This document shows positions 32,318-40,200 of a stretch of DNA of 55,251 bases, in pieces. This DNA is from an uncultured Lentisphaeria bacterium. Lineage in GTDB: Bacteria > Verrucomicrobiota > Lentisphaeria > Victivallales > Victivallaceae. Position numbers and translations under genes: made by a program. The stretch's first letter is position 1, and every line of letters begins with the position of its first letter. The stretch is from positions 1 through 55,251 of the forward strand of contig CASDQW010000066.1 of the NCBI GenBank assembly GCA_949282965.1, written 5' to 3'. A model generated the notes under the pieces. It was given only the letters and a program-made list of their open reading frames with translations. It was not told where the DNA came from and did no database searches.

Positions 32318-33475
32318 ATGGCTGTGAAGAAAAATTTTCTCGACCGCTTCATCGAACGCGTCGAAGACGTCGACGCCAACAGCCGCCAGGCCTATATCCT
32401 CCGCCTGGCCCGGGAGCGCGGCTTCTTTGAAACCGTCTTCAACGCAGTCGAGGAAGGCATCCTCGTCATCGACCAGCACCTGCGCATCCGCTACTTCAAC
32501 AAAGCCGCCCGAGAACTGCTCGGACTTCCGGAGGACCTGGAGAAACTGCGGATCTCTCAGCTGCTCCGCGGCGTCGACTGGAAACGCATCCTGCAGCAGG
32601 ACGCCGAAGAATGGGCCCGGATCACCCGGCAGGAAATCGAAATCGCCTACCCCGCCCACCGTTTCGTCCAGTTCTATCTGGTCCCCCATCCGGAGGACGC
32701 CACGCTGGCCACAGTCATTCTCCGCGACGTTACTGAGAGCCGCCGCCGCACTATGGAAGCGCTGGAACACCAGACCGCTCAGGCCGTCTCCATGCTCGCC
32801 GCCGGCGTCGCCCACGAAATCGGCAACCCGCTCAACAGCCTCTATTTAAATCTCCAGCTGCTGGAACGCTCCGGCAAATCCTCCGACGCGGCCCTCTCCC
32901 CCGAGGAGACCGCCGAAATGATCCGGGACTGCAAACACGAGGTGGAACGGCTGGACAGCATCATCACCGGTTTTCTTTCGGCCATCCGGCCGGGCAATCC
33001 CCACTTTGAGCCGGTGGACCTCCGGCAGCTGGTGCTGGAAACCATCAGCTTCATGCATCAGGAACTCGAGGCGAAGTCCATTCGCACCAGCTGCGACTGG
33101 CCGACGCCCCTGCCCATCATCAACGGCGATCCCAAACAGCTCAAGCAGGCTTTTTTCAATATCATCAAAAATGCGCTTCAGGCCATGCCCGCCGGCGGGG
33201 AACTTCACATCACCGCCCATCCGGAAGATGCGGAATGGCTGATCATCGAATTCTCCGACAGCGGCAAAGGCATCACGCCGGAACAACTCGGCAATCTTTT
33301 CCAGCCTTTCAAGACCAGTAAACCCAACGGCAACGGACTCGGCATGATGATCATCGAACGGGTCTGCCGCGAACACGGCGCGGAATTCGGCGTCAATTCC
33401 CGCCCCGACTCCGGCACCACGGTGTTCATCCGTTTCCCGCTGCCCGGCAGACGTCTTCGCGTCCTGCCCTCCTGA
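32318..33475 (+). CDS. Soluble PAS-domain sensor histidine kinase (NtrB/AtoS-like)
   Basis: This 385-residue kinase has no membrane segment, so it senses a cytoplasmic signal. A PAS domain covers roughly residues 35-140 (FNAVEEGILVIDQHLRIRYF, NKAARELLG, VILRDVTE). The dimerisation/phosphoacceptor helix holds MLAAGVAHEIGNPLNSLYLN with His166. The ATPase domain carries an N-box FFNIIKNALQAMP, a G1 box DSGKGI, the F-box LFQPFKTSK and the G2 box GNGLGM. This is the group that usually partners a sigma54-dependent NtrC-type response regulator, but no response regulator gene lies within this window. It is divergent from the propeller-like gene. The ribosome site is weak (AAGG about nine bases upstream), and the start at 32318 is the only Met before the conserved region. 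Confidence 0.9.
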   Translation: MAVKKNFLDRFIERVEDVDANSRQAYILRLARERGFFETVFNAVEEGILVIDQHLRIRYFNKAARELLGLPEDLEKLRISQLLRGVDWKRILQQDAEEWARITRQEIEIAYPAHRFVQFYLVPHPEDATLATVILRDVTESRRRTMEALEHQTAQAVSMLAAGVAHEIGNPLNSLYLNLQLLERSGKSSDAALSPEETAEMIRDCKHEVERLDSIITGFLSAIRPGNPHFEPVDLRQLVLETISFMHQELEAKSIRTSCDWPTPLPIINGDPKQLKQAFFNIIKNALQAMPAGGELHITAHPEDAEWLIIEFSDSGKGITPEQLGNLFQPFKTSKPNGNGLGMMIIERVCREHGAEFGVNSRPDSGTTVFIRFPLPGRRLRVLPS

Positions 33476-33494
33476 ACGGGAACCCACCTGCCGC

Positions 33495-34373
33495 TCAAGT
33501 GGTTTTCGCCTTCCGCGGAGGCTTCTTTTTCGGCGGCGGCGTCAGTCGTTGCGGCTTTCCCGGCTCGAAAGCGTACACCTCCCAGCGGGGCTGATCGTCC
33601 ATGCGATCCAGCACCAGCCAGACGAATTCATCCGCCACCCAGGTGATATTTTTCACCTTGTAGGAGGTTCGATTGGTCACGCGGAGAATGCCCAGATGCA
33701 GACAGCCCGGCAGCGTCTCCTGATAACGAACTTCCTGCATCAGAGAGCGCGCCACCGGATCACCGAACCGTTTTCGGAAATTTTCCAGCCCGCGCCCCGC
33801 GCCCCGGCGTTCATTGCCGGTTTCCCGCCGGGCAATGGCTTCGAAATACTTCCACTCCCGGTGGTCATACGCCTCCGCACACCGCTCCACCTGCGCCCGA
33901 ACGGCCGCGGCAGCGGAGCCACTGTAATGAACCCGGGACACCGGTCGCGGCAATCGGGCGTATTCATAGCGCACGGAATACACATCCGGCTCTTTGCCGG
34001 GCTCCGTCAGCACGGCGATCTCCTCCCGCACCGCGCCGTTCTCGAAATTCCCGTTAAAGAAAAAAAGCCAGCCGGTCCGCTGATTGAAACGCAGCGGACT
34101 CCGCGACACCAGCGTCCGCTCCTTCAACGCCCCGAGCGAAGAACGATTGGCCCGGAACACCGCAAACCGCTGCCCGTCCAGCCCGGTCAGCTTCCGGCAG
34201 AGCTCAAAATCCCCCGCATCGCCGGCCTCCAGAAAACGCAACGCGGCCGCCTCCAGCGTCCGGTCAGCCATGCCGCCGGAAAACAATCGATATCCGAATA
34301 TGCCGATCGCCACCGCGATCAGCAACAGCAGCAATAGAAATTTCTTCCGTTCCTCCGGCGCGATTTTCCACAT
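33495..34373 (-). CDS. Membrane-anchored protein of unknown function
   Basis: This 292-residue protein has a short basic cytoplasmic end (MWKIAPEERKK), one strong membrane helix (FLLLLLLIAVAIGIFGYRLF), and an extracytoplasmic part of about 255 residues ending in a very basic Pro/Lys tail (PPPKKKPPRKAKTT). The middle contains two similar charge-rich units, LRFLEAGDAGDFELCRKLTG and AQVERCAEAYDHREWKYFEA, suggesting tandem small alpha+beta modules resembling DUF4019-like or NTF2-like folds. I do not recognise the family. The start at 34373 follows GGGG-AAAAT; an ATG at 34406 is possible. It is the last of three minus-strand genes with the S41 and M42 peptidase genes, 110 bases after the former, and may be co-transcribed with them. 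Confidence 0.65.
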   Translation of the reverse strand: MWKIAPEERKKFLLLLLLIAVAIGIFGYRLFSGGMADRTLEAAALRFLEAGDAGDFELCRKLTGLDGQRFAVFRANRSSLGALKERTLVSRSPLRFNQRTGWLFFFNGNFENGAVREEIAVLTEPGKEPDVYSVRYEYARLPRPVSRVHYSGSAAAAVRAQVERCAEAYDHREWKYFEAIARRETGNERRGAGRGLENFRKRFGDPVARSLMQEVRYQETLPGCLHLGILRVTNRTSYKVKNITWVADEFVWLVLDRMDDQPRWEVYAFEPGKPQRLTPPPKKKPPRKAKTT

Positions 34374-34483
34374 ATTTTCCCCGTCTTGCCCAACCGTACA
34401 TTCCATTGTCCCGAATTGTTACTGGTTAACGCACCGGAAAAACTTTTATTTTCCCGGGGCTTTGGAAAATCCGCCTAACGTCG

Positions 34484-35830
34484 CTACGAAGTTTCCCTCT
34501 CGTCCACATGTTCCCGGCTTTCCGGCGGCCGGGTTAACAGTTCCAACGCCTTTTCCAGCTGCACGTCCGTCACGGTTCCGGCGCCTTCCGGTCGAACCTC
34601 GCCGGGATGCCGCGCCGACTGGTGCGCCAGCAGAAACGTCTGACGGTCGGAAAGCACCACTTCCACGTCCGGCCGGATGCCCCCGTCATCGATCCGCCGT
34701 CCCGACGGCGTCCGGTACCGGGCCACGGTATAGCGTATCGCACCTCCGTTCGGCAGGACCTGCCGCCGCTGAATCGAGCCTTTTCCGAAAGTGGTTTGCC
34801 CGACCACCTGCGCCCGCCGGTGATCCTGCAGACAGCCCGCAACGATTTCGGCGGCGCTCGCGCTGTAACGGTTGACCAGCACCACCAGCGGCAACGTTCT
34901 TTCCGGCGCATCCACCGCCCGGGTCACCGCGCGATAGGATTCCCGCCCGGTCCGTCCCTCCGCCTGGAATACCACCTCGTCCGCCCTCAGGAACCGGGAA
35001 CAGAGCGCCACCGCCGCCGACACCATGCCGCCGGGGTTGTTGCGCAAGTCCAGAATCAATCCCTTCAGCGGACCGCCGTCCTCGCGCAGCTGCCGCAACG
35101 CCCTCTCCACCCCGGTCGCGGTGCGAACGTCAAACGAATCAATCCGCAGGTAGCCGATGTCTCCCGCCAACCGCCGCGCGACCACGGAGTCCGGCGCGGC
35201 CGGCTGACTCCGGCGGGTCAACCGGAGCTCCAGCGCGTTTTCCTCGCCGTCCCGGACCACCCGCAGCTGCACCTCCGAGCCGGGCGCCCCCGTCATCCGT
35301 TCCCGGCAGTCTTCAAAGGTCAACTCAGAAGTCGATCGATGATCAATCGCCGTAATCCGATCCCCCGCCCTCAGACCGGCTTCCGCCGCCGGAGACCCGG
35401 CAGTCACCCCGACCACCAGCAGCGGTTCGCGTTCGTTCTTTACCAGATTCACTCCGACACCGACCGGAGGCTCTGCCTTCGGCCGCATCGTCTGCCCCGG
35501 CGGGTCCCGCGGCGGCTCGTAGGTGCTGTAGGGATCCAGTTCCCGCATCATGCCCTTCAGCGCCCCCGTCATCATCCGTTCGACAGTGGCCCGGTCCGCA
35601 TCCACGTAGGAGTGCTGCAGCAATTCCATGACGGAGCCCAGCATCGCCAGCTGGCCATAGGGATCCGCATCCGGTTTCGATGCGACCGGTTCCGGCGCTG
35701 TCGAAGACTTCTCCGGCAGCGGTGCCGCCGCCACCGTCCGCTCCTCGCCCGTCCCAGCACAGCCGGAAACGCCGAACAGCAGCGCGACCAACGCCGGAAA
35801 AACCATGCAGAACCACCTGCGCGACGTCAT
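34484..35830 (-). CDS. S41-family C-terminal processing protease, lipoprotein
   Basis: This serine protease of the CtpA/tail-specific group has 448 residues. The lipoprotein signal peptide ends with lipobox GVSGC (Cys24), so it is anchored outside the cytoplasmic membrane. After a Pro/Ala linker come an N-terminal helical segment (LHSYVDADRATVERMMTGAL-type, with the start of the family MxRELDPYSTY motif), a PDZ domain (GVGVNLVKNEREPLLVVGV, GSPAAEAGLRAGDRITAI) and the catalytic domain. The latter has LILDLRNNPGG, the nucleophile Ser in NRYSASAAEIVAG, and the catalytic Lys in TTFGKGSIQ. The ATG at 35830 follows GAAGG by eight bases; a TTG at 35845 is a weaker alternative. It lies 11 bases after the M42 peptidase stop codon. 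Likely role is processing or quality control of exported proteins. Confidence 0.92.
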   Translation of the reverse strand: MTSRRWFCMVFPALVALLFGVSGCAGTGEERTVAAAPLPEKSSTAPEPVASKPDADPYGQLAMLGSVMELLQHSYVDADRATVERMMTGALKGMMRELDPYSTYEPPRDPPGQTMRPKAEPPVGVGVNLVKNEREPLLVVGVTAGSPAAEAGLRAGDRITAIDHRSTSELTFEDCRERMTGAPGSEVQLRVVRDGEENALELRLTRRSQPAAPDSVVARRLAGDIGYLRIDSFDVRTATGVERALRQLREDGGPLKGLILDLRNNPGGMVSAAVALCSRFLRADEVVFQAEGRTGRESYRAVTRAVDAPERTLPLVVLVNRYSASAAEIVAGCLQDHRRAQVVGQTTFGKGSIQRRQVLPNGGAIRYTVARYRTPSGRRIDDGGIRPDVEVVLSDRQTFLLAHQSARHPGEVRPEGAGTVTDVQLEKALELLTRPPESREHVDERETS

Positions 35831-35841
35831 GATCGACGCCT

Positions 35842-36912
35842 TCAATCGATGCCGGGGATGAACGATTCGTCGCCGCGGAACGAAGCGATGGTTTCAGTCA
35901 GCAGCCGGACGGCGCCCTCCACATCCCGCAGATCGCAGATTTCCACCGGAGAATGCATGTAGCGGTTCGGAATGCTCACCAGCGCCGTCGCCACTCCCGC
36001 GCGCGCCAGCTGAATGGCACAGGTATCGGTGCCGCCGGATGCCCGATGCGCGGCTGTTTCCTGCCAGACGATCCGGTGGCGGCGCGCCACCGCCCGCATG
36101 TGGGCACCCAGAACCGGATTGTTGTCCGCACTGCGGCTCAACTCGGGACCGGCGCCCAGCCGAATGTCGCCAAGCAACTTCTTCGGAATGTCGGGGATGT
36201 CGGTGGCAAACCCGACGTCAATGCCAAATCCCACCTGCGGATCCACCCCGAAGGCACTCGCGCCCGCACCGCGCAATCCGAGTTCCTCCTGCACGGTACC
36301 GACTCCGTAGACCGCCACATTCAATTTCCGCCGGGCAAGCGCACGCAACGTCTCGGCCACCACGAATGCGCCGACCTTGTCGTCCAGCCCCTTGGACATG
36401 ACCCGGTGTCCCCCCATGAGACGGAAATTCGCCCGCATCGCCACCGGATCCCCCACCGAAACCAGTTTCTCCGCCTCTTCGCGGGAAGACGCCCCGATGT
36501 CGATCCAGAGATCGGAGAGATCCGGCGGGGTGTCCCGTTCCGCCGCCTTCAACAGATGAATCGGCTTTTTCCCGATCACGCCCGGCACCTTGCCGGACTC
36601 CGTCAGAATATCCACTTCCGACGCCGGAACATTCAGTTTGTCAATGCCCCCGTTCGGACGGAAGTACAGCAATCCCTCATCGGAAATGTAGACGATCTGA
36701 AAACCGATTTCGTCATAATGCCCCGCCAGCATCACCCGCATCGGCGCACCGGGATTCAGCACCCCGATGGTATTGCCCAGCACGTCGGTGCGCACTTCTG
36801 CGCAAAAACCGCTCAATTCCCGGCGGAAGACCGCGGCGGCTTCCATCTCGTATCCCGAGGGACTGCTGGTGCGCATGAATTCTTCAAAAAAACGGAGACT
36901 GTTCTTGTTCAT
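35842..36912 (-). CDS. M42-family metallo-aminopeptidase (glutamyl aminopeptidase/endoglucanase-like)
   Basis: This is a cytoplasmic, dimetal aminopeptidase of the tetrahedral PepA/FrvX/TET group, 356 residues long. Metal and catalytic landmarks: LAGHYDEIGFQ (His and Asp), SKGLDDKVGAFVVAE (bridging Asp), VQEELGLRGA (Glu base and Glu ligand), GIDVGFATDIP (Asp) and RYMHSPVEICD (His). The PA-like dimerisation domain is inserted between residues about 70 and 170. Members of this family were once annotated as cellulases by mistake; they are peptidases that clear short peptides. GAGG lies nine bases before the ATG at 36912. It is the first gene of a minus-strand unit with the S41 protease. Confidence 0.92.
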   Translation of the reverse strand: MNKNSLRFFEEFMRTSSPSGYEMEAAAVFRRELSGFCAEVRTDVLGNTIGVLNPGAPMRVMLAGHYDEIGFQIVYISDEGLLYFRPNGGIDKLNVPASEVDILTESGKVPGVIGKKPIHLLKAAERDTPPDLSDLWIDIGASSREEAEKLVSVGDPVAMRANFRLMGGHRVMSKGLDDKVGAFVVAETLRALARRKLNVAVYGVGTVQEELGLRGAGASAFGVDPQVGFGIDVGFATDIPDIPKKLLGDIRLGAGPELSRSADNNPVLGAHMRAVARRHRIVWQETAAHRASGGTDTCAIQLARAGVATALVSIPNRYMHSPVEICDLRDVEGAVRLLTETIASFRGDESFIPGID

Positions 36913-37141
36913 GGTTCTGCCTCTGCATTCGGTTGGGACCGGCGGCACCGAAACCGCCGCCGGCGGTTGAAAGAAACTGTAACAAATTAGCACGCGGCAA
37001 AGCATTTTTCCACCCCCTGCCGCGCTTTTCCCGACCGGGTTCCGGAAACATGCAGCGCTCCCGCCCGGCGGCGACAGCACTATTCCAACTCTTTTTTCAA
37101 AGATATTTCCGCCTCAATTCCAAGTGGGACGGATGAGAAAC

Positions 37142-37170
37142 TTGACAATTTGCCACTTCGTGCCAAATTA
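37142..37170 (+). promoter_or_regulatory. Putative promoter with operator-like dyad for the 1709-residue lyase-like gene
   Basis: A consensus TTGACA (37142-37147) is followed at 17 bases by a weak -10, AAATTA (37165-37170). The spacer is filled by an imperfect dyad TTGCCAC-ttc-GTGCCAA (37150-37166), six of seven pairs matching. A factor bound there would block the promoter. The rest of the 36913-37220 gap shows no gene. Confidence 0.45.
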
Positions 37171-37220
37171 ACAGTGTTGTCGTGTTTTTCGAAACATCAA
37201 CCAACCAGAGGGAAAACGTT

Positions 37221-40200
37221 ATGAAACAATGGACAGCGGCCTTGTTGTTGTTCGGCATTCTTCTGTGGAATGCAGCCGGCGGAGAGATTTTTTCCGACCA
37301 GTTCGCCGGAACGACTCCGGGAAAAGGTCTGCCGCCAGGATGGAAACTCTTCCTGGACGGCCCCGGTAAGGAACAGCCGCAGATTTCCATTGAAGAAAAG
37401 GAAGGCCGGCGCCAGGTGGTGTTCGACGACCGTTTCGACCGGAACGGCTTCGGCATGTTCCGGGATTTCGCCGTCAAGCCGGGGCACTTCTACCGGGTGA
37501 CGGCGGAAACGGCGGCCATGCCGGGACGGAGCGTCGCCGGAGCCTTTCTGCAACTGCTCTTTCTGCCTTCCCAGAAAATGATTCAGGTGCCGCTGAGCAG
37601 CGGTACGAGCGGGGCATTCGCGCCCACGATATGCACCATGCGCGCACCCGAGGGTTCCACCAGCTGCCGGCTGTATCTCTACAGCCATTTCGAACCGCGC
37701 CCGGGGTGGATCGTGCGCAGCGTGAAAATGGAGGAAAACGAAAAGGACTTTCCCGCACATCCCCGGCTCCTGCTCCGGGAGGACTTCAACCAGGCCACCA
37801 GCGCCGTTCCGAAAGACTGGCACCCCTATCAGCAGGGCCCCAAAACCGGATTGCGCGCCCTGAAACCGGATGGCAAAAACGGCAAGGCGCTGGAATTGAC
37901 CGACATCTGCCCAAAAAGTGAAATCGGTATTTCCCGCCCCATCCCCGTCAGTGCCGGACGCCATTACCGCATCGGTGTGGATGCGGCGCGCCCGAAAGAT
38001 TCCAACGGCAACGGGGCCTACCAGTTGCAGTTGACTTTTATGCCCGCCAACAAGCATCTGATCGTGCCGCTTTCGCCGTCGGACGAGGAATTTGAATACT
38101 TCTCCGGCGAGATGGTCGCCCCCGAAGGGACCACCCAGGCCCGGCTCTATCTTTACAGTCGTTTTGAAGGCGTCGGCAAACTCCTGGTCGACAATATCGA
38201 AGTATGGGAATGTGCCGGTCCCTTCCCCAAGGAAGCACTTGATCCGCAAAAGGATTTCGGCGCCCTGGAAATCACCCCCCGGGACCTCCGGCTCCGCACC
38301 GATCTGGTCAAAAACGGCAAACCCGTTGCTGAAATCGCCGTCCCCGACCGGCCCGAATACCGGGCCATGGCGGACCGCCTCAATGCCGCCATCAAAGAAA
38401 AAACCGGCGTGGCGTTGCCGGTCGTTTCCGATCAGAAATACCGGGACGTTTCCGGATTGAAGAACAACGTCATCTTCGCCGGTAACCGCGACGCCAACGC
38501 CGCCATGGAACAGCTTTATTTGCTCTACTATCATACGCTGGATGCCAAATATCCCGGACGCAACGGCCACGTCGTCCGCTCCCTGCACAATCCCTTCGGC
38601 GACGGCGGTAACGCCCTGCTTGCCGCGGGCAGTGATGATCAAGGGACCGCCGCCGCGGTCGACCGTCTCGCCGCCATCATCCGGGAACAGCCCGCAGGCA
38701 AAGATCTCGCCCTCGGCTACATCGCCGACATCCGGCTCGGCGACAATCTCAAAGTACCGGCCAATGCCAAAGAAGCCAAACTCTGGCAGGAATCGCTCGG
38801 GTACGGTTCGAACGGCATCTTCGGCTGGAACAGCATCAGCAAAAACATGGCGCTCTTTTACATGACCGGTGATCAGCGCTTCGCCCGGGAATTTCTGCGG
38901 CTTGCCTTCCCGACGCCCGAAGTCACCAAGGAACTGATCAAAGTCGACGCGGAAGCCTATGACGACCCCAAAATGCCTTTGGTCAAACCGTACCATTACC
39001 AGTCGGTGGCGATGATGCTGTACTGGGACCTGATCGAGGAAGATCCCTTCTTCACCGAGGAACAACGCATCGCCGTCACGAAAAAATTCTATGAACAGTT
39101 GAACTTCTGGCGGACGTCCGGTTATTTCGGCGGGTACAAAATCTTCAACAATCCGAAGCCGCACGAAATTCTGCGGGACCGCCACTACACCTGGGAAGCG
39201 CTCTCCGTCTACGTGCTCTGCCGCTATTTCGACAAATATTATCCATGCAAGGACAGCCGGGTCGGCCTGCGCTGCGTGCGCAATACATTCGCCACTCTGG
39301 ACGAATACGCCAGCACCACCGTCGGTACGCTGTTCTGGTACAATACCTTCATTGCTCCGGCCATTCACTATGCCACCCTGGCCGGGGGCCGCAAATACGT
39401 GGACAGCCCGGTCATCCGCGCCTATGCCGAAGGCCTGGTCATGCTCTCCGACCGGAAAGAAGGGGACTGGGCGAACACCTACTCCGCCGGGGACTTTCTC
39501 ACCCAGCTCGCCTACCTCACCCAGGACCAGGCCTTTATCGAACTTTATGAAAAAACCGGCATGAACCCGGACGAATTCCGTCTCGGCCAGTCGTATTGGC
39601 CGGCCACGCCCTACCCCCGGAACTTCTTCCACGATTCCGCCGGCAAGGTGCTGCTGCAGAAATTCGCCAATCCGGCCGGTCTGGGCTTGTTCCCGCCCTT
39701 CGACCCGTCCCGCATCGTGGAATGGCTCTCCTACCGCGAAAAAGCCGACGGCTACGGCGACTTCCTGTTGATGGACACCAAATACGAGTCCGGTCGCAAT
39801 CCCTTCCACAACTTCGCCATTCTCAATCTGGAGCTGAACGGCACACCGGTTCTGCGCGGTTATCACAACCAGCCGGAGGTTTTCTGCGACGGACTGGCGG
39901 CGTTGGAAATGAGCAACTTTTCGGATATTTCCGTAGCCCAAAGAGTGGGAGACACCGTGCTGGTGCGCGCGAAAATCGGCGCCCATAACTACCACGACTG
40001 GTACCGGACTTTGATCCTGCTGCGCAACCGGGCCTTGATTCTGTACGATCATTTCGTGCCGGACGGCACCGGCAAAACCAGTCAGTTTTCCAACAACTTC
40101 GAGTTCTTCCACACTGCGCAGTTCAAACCCATCGCCTCCGGCGACTATCAGATCACGCTTCCGGTAGAGGAAAAAACCATTCCCAACCAGGTCTTCGTCG

